Shown here: piece after piece, positions 1 through 8,882 of the stretch
Position numbering within the stretch: position 1 is the stretch's first letter
Layout of the letters: each line of letters starts with the position of its first letter
Assembly (NCBI GenBank): GCA_947172415.1
Contig: OX359196.1
Location: forward strand, 7,645,901-7,709,900
Length of the DNA stretch: 64,000 bases
Direction: 5' to 3'
DNA from: Chondrosia reniformis
Lineage: Eukaryota; Porifera; Demospongiae; Chondrillida; Chondrillidae
The notes under the pieces: generated by a model
The model's database searches: none
What the model saw: only the letters and a program-made list of their open reading frames with translations
What the model was told of the DNA's origin: nothing
Made by a program: the position numbers and the translations under genes

Positions 1-1599
1 ACGGGCAGCCACTTCAAAACCAGACATGTCCAGTGACGAACAAGACCTCTCCAACTCACTGCACTTTCTGCTTAACATGTTTACTTGTTCCTTAAGATTT
101 TCTTTCTCTACATCTCCCATCCTCTTCTCTATCTCATGCATAAATACATCCATTGATTGGTTGTTAGATTTTGCAATTGCCCTCAGGACATCCAAGCTGA
201 GAATATTGGTTGTGCCTTCCCAAATGGGAAGAACTTGGCCATCTCTCAGTAATGCAGGAAGCCCAGTCTCTTCAATGTAACCCTGTCCACCGAAACTCTC
301 CAGACCTTCTGAGACAAAGGGCACTGCCTGCTTAGCAGTGTACAGCTTCAGGATGGGTGTCAACATTCGCAGGAGATGAAGTTGTTCTGACGTCGCCTTG
401 TTGCACTCCTCCAGTCCCAACAGTCTGCACAGCTCCAACAGGAAGAGCTGACAGCCTCGCAGTTCAACCTCCATCCTTGCAAGCGTCTGTACGTGGAGAG
501 GATGGTCCTTTAAGAGCTTTCCAAATGACTTTCGTTTGGCTGCAAAATCCTTTGATAATTGTAGTATTCTCCTCATTACTCCAACAGCCGATATAGCATT
601 GTGTATTCTTGTGATGGTAAGCATTGGGGAGATGCTAGCAACCCCTCTCCCAGGCTCCCCCACTCTGTGGGCCACTGTCCCGTCCAACAGGAGCTCAGCA
701 GTTGGCAGCTGCCGCGTACCTAGCTTGTCTTTCAGTTTGTGGATCTCCATATTGTTCAGTCTCCCCTTCAGGTCATGTGTCCTTAAGTAGAAGAGGGTCA
801 GGCCTGAAGTACCATCTCCCACCTCACCATTCTCCAACATCTCTCTAGCTAGAGTGAAAGCAATGTCCGAGTCAGCTGCAGAGCTGAACCATTTATAACC
901 ATAGAGCTTGTGAGTGGTGGCAGATTGCTGGACGGCATAACTGTCACACCCACCAGCTACATCAGACCCGCCCCCTTTTTCTGTCATCCACTGACCGCTA
1001 GTCCAAAACTCACTTGGATCACGTGACAATAGGTGGCTCTCTGCTATCCTCAGCTCTTCCAAGTCATGAGGCACACTCTGAATGAGCTTCACAGCGCCGT
1101 CTGTCATTGCCAGGGGACACGAGTACAGTCCAGAAGAGGGAGCAAAGAGAAGGAGTTTGGTGGACTGATACAGTCTCGCATACTCCCCAAACTCCTTCCG
1201 GTTGTAGCCCAGGGCAATCAGCCCTTCCTCCGCAGAAATATCGTGCATCTTTCGCCATGCCTGGCAGGTAAGTAATTGATCCACTCGATTTCCCCAGGCG
1301 TCGTAAATATTCAACTTTGGGGGGTTAAGCTCGCAATCTCGTCCCAGCCCGTCAACTTCTGACACAATGCGATCTCCAAACTGCTCTAGATCGCTGGAAA
1401 GGGACCCGAAAACCTCATTTGGTAGACACCGCTTCAAATACGTTTGGAGTAGCGAGTCACAGAGCCATGGATTTTCAAGCTGAAAGGAATTCTGTACAAA
1501 CTTGCCCCTCCTTGATGGACGGTAGTCCTCTAAGGAAGCTTTACGAGTACTAAAGAATCGTCTTGCTCCTTTAGCGGAGATGTAAAGTGATCTTAACAT
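1..1599 (-). CDS. AidB/ACDH-11-like acyl-CoA dehydrogenase (3' end outside window)
   Basis: A single open exon of 533 codons reads from ATG at 1599 to the window edge without a stop. The start [20 protein letters not shown] looks like a mitochondrial targeting peptide. Family landmarks follow in order: [37 protein letters not shown] (FAD/substrate loop), [35 protein letters not shown] and [16 protein letters not shown]. This order and spacing match E. coli AidB and C. elegans ACDH-11, a branch of flavin acyl-CoA dehydrogenases separate from the short/medium/long-chain enzymes. Expected role: FAD-dependent oxidation or binding of acyl-CoA, probably in mitochondria; the substrate cannot be told from sequence. 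AidB is about 540 aa, so only a short C-terminus plus any extension is missing. Being intronless over 1.6 kb is odd among such intron-rich neighbours. It is divergent from the transporter at 1873. Confidence 0.88.
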   Translation of the reverse strand, partial: MLRSLYISAKGARRFFSTRKASLEDYRPSRRGKFVQNSFQLENPWLCDSLLQTYLKRCLPNEVFGSLSSDLEQFGDRIVSEVDGLGRDCELNPPKLNIYDAWGNRVDQLLTCQAWRKMHDISAEEGLIALGYNRKEFGEYARLYQSTKLLLFAPSSGLYSCPLAMTDGAVKLIQSVPHDLEELRIAESHLLSRDPSEFWTSGQWMTEKGGGSDVAGGCDSYAVQQSATTHKLYGYKWFSSAADSDIAFTLAREMLENGEVGDGTSGLTLFYLRTHDLKGRLNNMEIHKLKDKLGTRQLPTAELLLDGTVAHRVGEPGRGVASISPMLTITRIHNAISAVGVMRRILQLSKDFAAKRKSFGKLLKDHPLHVQTLARMEVELRGCQLFLLELCRLLGLEECNKATSEQLHLLRMLTPILKLYTAKQAVPFVSEGLESFGGQGYIEETGLPALLRDGQVLPIWEGTTNILSLDVLRAIAKSNNQSMDVFMHEIEKRMGDVEKENLKEQVNMLSRKCSELERSCSSLDMSGFEVAAR

Positions 1600-1872
1600 T
1601 ACCCTTGCCAATAAGCAATAAAATGGCGATACGAGTAGGCGGGGCCAGCTGGGCGTGGTCAGCTTTAGGGAGTAAAGTGTACACATACTAGAACAAACCT
1701 TAAAATACTTTGCATACTTTGTAGCTAGTTGAGGATACAAGTAAAGGTCCACAGTTTATGTGGTGCTGAATAGAATGTAGTATAAACCCATACCCGACAC
1801 ACAATACAGTACATATAAATCTGCCAGTCCTAAGGTGTGTTTGACACATGAAGCGAGGAAAAGTGATTAAAA
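1600..1872. promoter_or_regulatory. Divergent intergenic region between the AidB-like gene and the SLC36-like gene
   Basis: 273 bp separate two start codons that point away from each other, so both promoters and both 5' leaders must lie here unless there are non-coding first exons elsewhere. I saw no convincing TATA box. The assignment as a shared promoter is inferred from geometry alone. Confidence 0.5.
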
Positions 1873-4800
1873 ATGGCGTCTGATCTCGAAGGGACATCCT
1901 CCAAGTTAAATATATTTGCCAATATATTTATATCATTCATCGGATCTGGAATATTAGGGCTACCGTATGCCTTCAAAGAAGTACGTGGGTTCAATGGATT
2001 ACAAAATCGTACCTCTCCTTATTATTGTTATTAAGCCTTTGTTCAATACAAAGACTTAAATGTTTAAAGGTACATGTAAGAGTTGAGTGTATGTAATATT
2101 TATTTCTTAGGCAGGAATTATCGAAGGAATACTCATAATGGTGGCAGTCGGCGGATTGAGGTGAGTCGAGAACGAGTCTCTCTCTCGTTGTTTGTTGTTT
2201 AATGATTATTGAAAGTTCGGCTATTTGCTCCTATTTTGTTAGTATAAATGCGATGCTGTTACTTCTCGATTGTAAAGACAAGATAGTCCATCAGCCAATC
2301 AAATCTCCTACCCGCATGGAGAATGGTACCACAGCTCCACTAGTGAGTATGTCTATAAGTATTATCTACTAATGTGATTATGTGTACATGTCTGCTTGGC
2401 CAAATAGGGTTCTATAGACTATGGAGAGGTAGGTCAGGTTGCATTGGGAAACATTGGGAGGTACCTGGTGGAAGGAGCTATAATCATCTCCCAGATTGGT
2501 GAGGACACTTATAATTTCTCACTGCACTGGATACAGATACCGTATTATCTCTAATATAAGCCGGGGCTTTTATTGGAGATTGGGCTTCTATTTTTTCAAT
2601 AACTCGTAAAGGTGGGCTTCTATTGGAGACAAGCTTGTATTAGAGACCTGGGCTTATACCTCATGTAATCTACGTCTGACTCTTTTAACACTAGTAATGT
2701 ACTATTCCTTTGATCATTCAAACTAGCTTGACACTTCTTTTTGATCAAATCTGTTTCCTGTTTATCAGTTTGTTACATAAACATGGCAAACACAAGCTTG
2801 CTGCTGGCAGAGGATGCCAACTTGACCAATATACCTGCGGCCAGCTCAGCTGTTCTACACTCTCCTTTAAAGAAGACCTCCAGCTCAGGGGTAGTTAACC
2901 TTTGACCTTTCCACTGCAACCAGCCTCTAGTTGCCAGGCGATGTAGCGTTGCCATGGCACCCACCTGATTCAGTGCTGTCATGCAGGTTGCTCCAACTGT
3001 GGGGAGGTGTGTGATGGTCCAGGTGCCATCCTCCTGCTGGGTCCCCCATCCCAACCTCTCCCCAGGGTCTTCCTTGCTAAGCAGACGCACTAGTGGACGC
3101 TTTGTTAAAACTGCTATCTGAGCAAACACTGGTCCCCAAAGGTTTAAATCTCTGTTCTTCCCATTCATCAACTCTTGCCATTCTGCCTTGCTCAATTTGG
3201 CTACTGCTCGTAGCTCCTCCTCTGGTTTTCTGCTCAGTTTTACCAGTTTACCCAAGTCTGGTAGGCGTGGCCCAAACAGGTAGTCTGTGCTGAGATCTTC
3301 AGCCTCTTTGAACTCATCCATCACGGTGCATTCCACCTCTGGTTCATATAGCTTCAACTTTGTCATAATTTCAGTGATGACTGGTGTAGTGTTCTCATTT
3401 GGAAATTTGGATTTTATTTCTTCTCTGCATTCCCCTGTTCTGTCTTTGCGGACTGAATCCTCTTGTTCACCCTTTGTTCCTTCTGGTCTGTCTTTGGTCT
3501 TTTTCTCTCCTTCTTTCTCCTCCAGTATTTCTGTACAAATCTTCTCCAAGGGATGCTGCACTCTATCACACTTCACCTTCCACTTGAAGGTGCTAGTCTT
3601 CTCATCAAACTCATAGGGAAGAAACTGGTAGTCGGCCATCTTTTTGTGTCACCAAATGATGTGTTTACTGTAAACTTGTTTTGTGATGTATAGTACTAGT
3701 TACAGTATAATACCATGCCATATAAATGTTATACTAAGCAGACTATTATATTGTGTAGGATTCTGTTGTGCTTACTTGATATTTATACCTGAAAATCTCG
3801 TTGAAGTATTACAGGATGTTCCTGCGTTTGGGAGTTGTACAAAGTGAGGAGAGAGGCTATTGCTAGGGATACTGTGTGTTATGAATATCATTATACATAT
3901 ATCCACTCTATGTGTGAATGTTTTATCATTTAGTGGTTCAGTTAAAAGTGCTAAATAGTCCATGGATAGCACAAACATTATTACGTAATTAACTCAAACA
4001 CTACTCTTAGTTTTATAATGTATAGAAGATCAGATTTGAGAATTAGTCTACCATATTTGGTAAAAATTCACTTTCTTCATTTAAAACTGCCTCTTCTAAT
4101 CGTGACATGTGACTATGTGCTTACATACTGTGTTACATTCAGAGTACATTACTTGTTCATGATGCTGCCTCCGCTGATGTTGCTGTGTAATTTGAGACAC
4201 CTGAAGAACCTAGGACCATTCAGGTGTGCAGTGTTAACGTAGTTGCAGTTATTGGTTGTGATGTATTATGTGTTGTACGTACCACTACTCTCTAGTGTGC
4301 TGGCACAAGTTGCAAATCTTTTTGCATTTCTAATTGTACTCTGGTTTGATATGAAACACTTTACAGCTCTTATGGGGTGAGCTTCATTTAGAACATGTTC
4401 CTTTATGTAATTTATTACCTTTTTGAAATGATACTGTATGTCTCACCATATTGGTTCCTCTGTTTCATCACTCTGCAGTCACCACATAAAGACTGTATCC
4501 TTAGATGGGTTGCCTTTCTTCACTGGAATAGCCATATACTGTTTTGAAGTTAGCTCAACCACGCCCACCAACCAGCCTACACGCCCACCAACTAGCCTAC
4601 ACACCCACCAACCAGCCTACACGCCCACCAACCAGCCTACACGCCCACCAACCAGCCTACACGCCCACCAACCAGCCTACACGCCCACCAACCAGCCTAC
4701 ACGCCCACCAACCAGCCTACACGCCCACCAACCAGCCTACACGCCCACCAACCAGCCTACACGCCCACCAACCAGCCTACACGCCCACCAACCAGCCTAC

Positions 4801-6562
4801 ACGCCCACCAACCAGCCTACACGCCCACCAACCAGCCTACACGCCCACCAACCAGCCTACACGCCCACCAACCAGCCTACACGCCCACCAACCAGCCTAC
4901 ACGCCCACCAACCAGCCTACACGCCCACCAACCAGCCTACACGCCCACCAACCAGCCTACACGCCCACCAACCAGCCTACACGCCCACCAACCAGCATAC
5001 ACGCCCACCAACCAGCATACATACCCACCAACCAGCCTACACGCCCACCAACCAGCCTACACGCCCACCAACCAGCATACACGCCCACCAACCAGCATAC
5101 ATACCCACTTTCCTTCTTTAGGGTGCTGGATTGGTACTGTCACTAGAGAATTCAGTAGTTGAAAAAGCCAGATCTGGATTCAAAAGGTGACTTAATATAT
5201 AGCAATATAGCACATTTGTACGATGTCATTTCACAGAATTCTTTCTCTCTCTCTTGGCAGAATATTTATAATAGCACTCTCTATTATTACAGGATTGTAC
5301 ATATTATTTGGTGTCTCAGGATATGTTGTAAGTATAGTTTATTCTATATATATTCCTACATGTACGTAGTATCTTAATCTCTGTAGTCTTTTGGAGCGGA
5401 AACTGAGCAGATGATTACTCTCAATCTCCCAGCAGGTGAGCTAAAACACAGACTCTCATTCAGTGGCACCATGTTTATCTAATTATACTTGTATGCAACT
5501 CAATGTGTGATTATATGTATGTAGTCAACTATTTACCAAGTGAGACACATTGGTTAAACATAGTTATAATTACTCTTGTTTCTGCTGTGATCCTTTTCAC
5601 TCTAGGGCTCTTTCCAAAGTTTGTTATATCTTGTCTGTGCTATTCCCTTCTCTTCACATACCCAAGTGAGTCAGCACTCCAGCCCCTCTCTCTAGTGTGT
5701 CTGTGCCTGTGATACCAATCTCAGAGGTATTCAATTGATAAGTGCATGGTTCAGACAAATTGTGTGGTTCAGAGAAGTATACAAATTGTGTGGTTCAGAG
5801 AAGTATACAAATTGTGTGGTTCAGAGAAGTATACATATTGCGTGGTTGCTATAGCAACAGTACTGTATTGCTGTAGTAATGATGTTTCCAGTCTCCAAGA
5901 TTGTTGAGAAGAAGTTATGGAATAATAGTTGTGATGGTCACATGGGTCTCTCCTTTTATGTTAAAGGAGTAAGTCTACATTCACTATGTCTCTACAAGCA
6001 TTCTTCTAATAGAGAGAGAATATCTGTGTTCCTTCTCTACTGTTGTGCAATCACAAATAGGTGATCCTGCGACTCTCTCTGGTAATTGTATCTGTGATTG
6101 TGGTTCTACTGATTCCAAACTTCTCCATTTTAATGGCACTTGTCGGGTCTGGCTGCTGCACACTACTGGCCTTCATACTGCCAGCCATATTTCACTTGAA
6201 GATATGTAAAGAGTATGTTCATCTACACTCAGACTGACTGGTCGTGGATGTGTGTGGTTAATATACAGTGTACTTTCCTTCTGTAGTGACCAAACTTGGC
6301 CAAAGATTTTAGTAGACATTGTTTTAATATTAGTAGGAGTTATAGGGTAAGAAACATCACATGACTGTCATGTGACCGAATATGTCATGTGACCAAATAC
6401 GTGACAGTACTATACATATGTTATGATTGACCAGGCTGGGTATATATTGTAGGTATGGACTAATTATTATGTGGCTCTTTATGTAGTGCTATAATTGGAT
6501 TACAAGATGCTCTAGTGAGGTTATATGCAGTACACACAGGAGAAGGGGAAGATGTTTCATAG
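1873..6562 (+). CDS. SLC36/AVT3-like amino-acid transporter
   Basis: Exons: 1873-1980, 2111-2160, 2243-2342, 2408-2498, 3759-3843, 4143-4223, 4296-4376, 4479-4548, 5122-5186, 5261-5327, 5387-5435, 5606-5665, 5877-5968, 6061-6212, 6287-6346, 6487-6562. All junctions keep phase and give 428 aa. Motifs typical of the amino acid/auxin permease (SLC36, yeast AVT3) fold are FIGSGILGLPYAFKEAG in TM1, YGEVGQVALGNIGRYLVE, FCCAYLIFIPENL, LRHLKNLGPFS, FEGAGLVLSLENS and YPIMMFPVSKIVE. About eleven hydrophobic segments are present. Expected role: proton-coupled export or uptake of small neutral amino acids at lysosomal or plasma membrane. Intron 4 (1.26 kb) contains an antisense intronless ORF; intron 8 is almost entirely a 20-bp minisatellite. 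Substrate and exact SLC subfamily are uncertain. Confidence 0.88.
2542..2658. repeat. Interspersed repeat fragment with 'attatctctaatataagcc' end
   Basis: In intron 4 of the transporter. The segment begins with GTATTATCTCTAATATAAGC and carries several copies of 'ggcttYtattggaga'. The same end and internal motifs recur at 45799-46044, where both ends are present as inverted repeats. This copy appears truncated. It is probably a non-autonomous DNA element family. Confidence 0.55.
2773..3639 (-). CDS. Intronless antisense gene nested in a transporter intron, unrecognised
   Basis: A 288-codon ORF from ATG at 3639 to a stop at 2773 lies wholly inside intron 4 of the SLC36-like gene on the opposite strand. 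The protein starts MADYQFLPYEFDEKTSTF, has a highly charged Glu/Lys-rich stretch at about residues 40-80, then a more globular part with FGPRLPDLGKLVKLSRK, LNLWGPVFAQIAVLTKRPLV and WGTQQEDGTWTITHLPTVGA, and an Ala/Ser-rich C-terminus. I see no signal peptide, membrane segment or catalytic motif. Length, codon use and globular composition make a chance ORF unlikely. Lack of introns in an intron-rich region suggests a retrocopy or a young gene. I do not recognise the family. Confidence 0.6.
   Translation of the reverse strand: MADYQFLPYEFDEKTSTFKWKVKCDRVQHPLEKICTEILEEKEGEKKTKDRPEGTKGEQEDSVRKDRTGECREEIKSKFPNENTTPVITEIMTKLKLYEPEVECTVMDEFKEAEDLSTDYLFGPRLPDLGKLVKLSRKPEEELRAVAKLSKAEWQELMNGKNRDLNLWGPVFAQIAVLTKRPLVRLLSKEDPGERLGWGTQQEDGTWTITHLPTVGATCMTALNQVGAMATLHRLATRGWLQWKGQRLTTPELEVFFKGECRTAELAAGILVKLASSASSKLVFAMFM
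4557..5108 (+). repeat. 20-bp minisatellite (about 27 copies)
   Basis: Near-perfect head-to-tail copies of ACGCCCACCAACCAGCCTAC fill intron 8 of the transporter. Because 20 is not a multiple of 3, all frames stay open and give spurious Pro/Thr/His-rich ORFs. Variants (acac, cata) cluster at both ends, while the centre is homogeneous, as expected from recent expansion. Confidence 0.97.
5740..5836 (+). repeat. Short tandem repeat, about 26 bp, 3-4 copies
   Basis: Copies built on 'gtggttcagagaagtata' followed by 'caaattgt', in intron 12 of the SLC36-like gene. No function is apparent. Confidence 0.8.
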
Positions 6563-7036
6563 ATCAACACATAGCTATATCATGGACATTTTTATATTTT
6601 AATTATTTTATTACGGAACACTTATCATTCAACATATTTATGCATTCATTTTGGTCTCATTGTGTAACTTATCACTTGTCTCCATTATCTGATTATGACC
6701 ATGCAATGTCATGGTTTTTATTATACAGTGCTATAGGAGTCTGTATATTGGCATCTTTGTGTAGGAGCCGACATATATATTTGCTACATGAGGCACGATA
6801 TAGCCCTAGAGTGCAACTGCACACGGTGCACTCAAATCAATCGACTTTCTGCTAACTAAATGTAGACTTAAGAAGTCATCTTTAAAAGCTCAAGATTATT
6901 ATAGAAAGCTGCATGTACTAATACAAGATCTGATTATATATGATGTTCATAAACAAATCAAAGTTTCGATCTGACTTTAGAATATATTGGATACATAGCT
7001 GGCTATATGGTAGGTATATGGGTAGCTATACTAGTG
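6563..7036. other. Convergent intergenic region
   Basis: AT-rich sequence between the 3' ends of the transporter and the antisense tail-anchored protein gene. The ORF at 6640-6855 has no recognisable features. Both 3' UTRs probably lie here; I see nothing else. Confidence 0.5.
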
Positions 7037-7609
7037 TCACCATCTATAGCTAGATTTCTTTTTCTCTTCCTCTTTGTCGCCACTAAATAAGGCATACGCT
7101 AGGCCAGCGAGGCCTACCACACCAATGCTGACGGCTACTCCAGCCCCGACTTGCTGCGGGGTGGTCCAGTATTGCGCACTCTCCAGACCGATACAACCTA
7201 AAAACTTGTTAGCGAACGTTTGGCAATTGTTGGTAAAGAGGTTATACTTGCCCATCTCTAATAATATGTCCTTAGCTATTTCAGCCATCTCTCGGAGTGT
7301 TTTTATGACATTGCCAGCCAACTCGAGCTCACTCACCGATCCTTGGTACTGTCCACATTCTGGAATAACTCTCTCACTTTTGATAGAATCCACTTGTAGA
7401 CCGATTACCACTTTCCCGTGCTTGCCACTGCTGTCTTCAACTACTATTCGATGATGAAAATTACTATCAAAAGAGGTTTTGTGAATATACACTGTATATT
7501 TCATCCGTTTATCTAGGAAATCTTTGTATTCCGTCTTTTTGAGCTCAGTAATGTAAGACGACGCTGGATCAACTGCATTCGAGGAAGTTGACTGAGAAAA
7601 AAAGGCCAT
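7037..7609 (-). CDS. Small tail-anchored protein with His/Asn-Cys (LRAT/PPPDE-like) pattern, paralogue A
   Basis: Intronless, 190 aa. Segments in order: an N-terminal region with SSYITELKKTEY, a beta-rich part with YTVYIHKTSFDSNFHHRIVV (residues about 38-57), a helix before YNLFTNNCQTFANKFLGCIG (about 120-139), and a C-terminal hydrophobic helix around VGAGVAVSIGVVGLAGLAYA followed by a short charged tail (KEEEKKKSSYRW). A His strand followed much later by an Asn-Cys helix is the order seen in circularly permuted papain-like folds (LRAT, PPPDE). The C-terminal helix suggests a tail anchor with the catalytic part in the cytosol. Family membership is inference from pattern only; enzymatic activity is unproven. 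Its closest visible relative is the next gene. Confidence 0.7.
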   Translation of the reverse strand: MAFFSQSTSSNAVDPASSYITELKKTEYKDFLDKRMKYTVYIHKTSFDSNFHHRIVVEDSSGKHGKVVIGLQVDSIKSERVIPECGQYQGSVSELELAGNVIKTLREMAEIAKDILLEMGKYNLFTNNCQTFANKFLGCIGLESAQYWTTPQQVGAGVAVSIGVVGLAGLAYALFSGDKEEEKKKSSYRW

Positions 7610-7944
7610 ACCCTAGTTACGTCTGTACAAACTGAATACGGTATACTGTAATTTTTCGGGAGCTCGGCGCCTTCAAGGAACGACACTTATAATTCGGGGA
7701 AATTTGTCACTATTATGGACTATATATCGTTTATAATTTATGATCGATATAGATAAATCCATGCATAGTATTATCCCATATACAAATAACTTTAATCACA
7801 AGTTTAACAGTGATGGACATTATTAGATAAATGGAAAATGCGGCTTAACTGTAAAGTATCATAGACTGATTATAACCAAATTTGGTTAAATACTAAAATG
7901 AATTGGTAAAAGACGCCGTCACAAAAACAAATGGATGATGATTT
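7610..7944. other. Spacer between the two tail-anchored paralogues
   Basis: 335 bp of AT-rich DNA that must hold the 3' end of paralogue B and the promoter of paralogue A. No clear element was seen. Confidence 0.4.
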
Positions 7945-8490
7945 TCATTTCTTCTCATTTCTCCCTCCAAAGAAAACTGCTGCAACTCCTACAACTGCCG
8001 CGAAGATGCCCACTCCGGCGACCACCCCCGCCCCTATCTCCACCTTCTGCGGAGTGGTCAAGTACTTCTTATCCCCGAGGCCTATTCGGTCAAGGAATTT
8101 GTTCACAAAATTCTGGCAGTTTCTGGTCACAAGGTTGTACGAGCCTATTTCCTCAAGAATCTCGATGGCGATATCAGCTAAATATCGCAATGTCGTCGTG
8201 ACTCTACCGACGAACTGGAGTTGTTTCTCTTGTCCAGTAAAAACTCCGCTCTCCGGGGCAACGTGGCTCCACGTCTCGTCCTTCCCCAGTCCCAGCATCA
8301 CCTTTCCGTACTCCTTATTGCTCACCGCTTCAACTACAATCCTATGGTGAAAGTGGTCGCTGAACGTTGTCTTGTGGACATAGATGTTGTATGGCATCTT
8401 TTCGTCCAATATTGGTTCATAGTTCGTAGTCTCGAGTTCTGTGAGGTACGAACTACCTTTCTTTACAGGTGCTTTCGAAAAAGCCATCAT
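7945..8490 (-). CDS. Small tail-anchored protein with His/Asn-Cys pattern, paralogue B
   Basis: Intronless, 181 aa; the ORF opens with two Met codons (8490 and 8487). It aligns along its length with the gene at 7037-7609: SSYLTELETTNY, YNIYVHKTTFSDHFHHRIVV, YNLVTRNCQNFVNKFLDRIG and TTPQKVEIGAGVVAGVGIF, with a C-terminal hydrophobic helix and a short basic end (GGRNEKK). The conserved His-His and Asn-Cys positions in otherwise diverged copies indicate selection on the putative active site. Tandem duplication of an intronless gene is the simplest origin. Function unknown. Confidence 0.7.
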   Translation of the reverse strand: MMAFSKAPVKKGSSYLTELETTNYEPILDEKMPYNIYVHKTTFSDHFHHRIVVEAVSNKEYGKVMLGLGKDETWSHVAPESGVFTGQEKQLQFVGRVTTTLRYLADIAIEILEEIGSYNLVTRNCQNFVNKFLDRIGLGDKKYLTTPQKVEIGAGVVAGVGIFAAVVGVAAVFFGGRNEKK

Positions 8491-8882
8491 CTACTTCAGT
8501 TTAAAAAATACTTGCAATTGCTCTAACTAATTACTCATTCAATTCCCTGTATATTAATTTTAAAGTATATACATAGTAACATCAAGCAATGACTCATTTC
8601 CACGTGATCTCAAAAGGGAATTTTTGTATAAAAATGGGCACATCAGCATAATTAATAGCTATATAGTGTGTATTTTGCAAATGCAATCTGGAATCAGCAG
8701 TGAGTATAACAACTGTAAAGGTCCTGGACTATATTTGTCCAATGTACCAGATATAGCAGGTTTCACAGTCCCTACTAACTGGTAACTCCTATCTACCATA
8801 GTTCAGTATAAATATTAATATAAATATACATATATATACGTGTAATAATAATAATATATAATTAAAATGAGTTCTGAATTTG
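8491..8882. other. Spacer upstream of paralogue B
   Basis: AT-rich, with long runs of TA and ATA near 8810-8870. It should contain the promoter of the antisense gene at 8490 and the 3' UTR of AMDHD2. No specific motif could be supported. Confidence 0.4.

Noticed and set aside
1-1599. Bacterial contamination or recent transfer of the AidB-like gene
   Set aside because: Although intronless, it has a mitochondrial-type N-terminus, sits head-to-head with a spliced animal gene, and AidB-type enzymes are known in animals (ACDH-11).
4438-5146. Long Thr/Pro/His-rich ORFs (200 and 227 codons)
   Set aside because: They are read-through of a 20-bp minisatellite that is open in all frames and lies between two transporter exons; only the first residues of one belong to exon 8.
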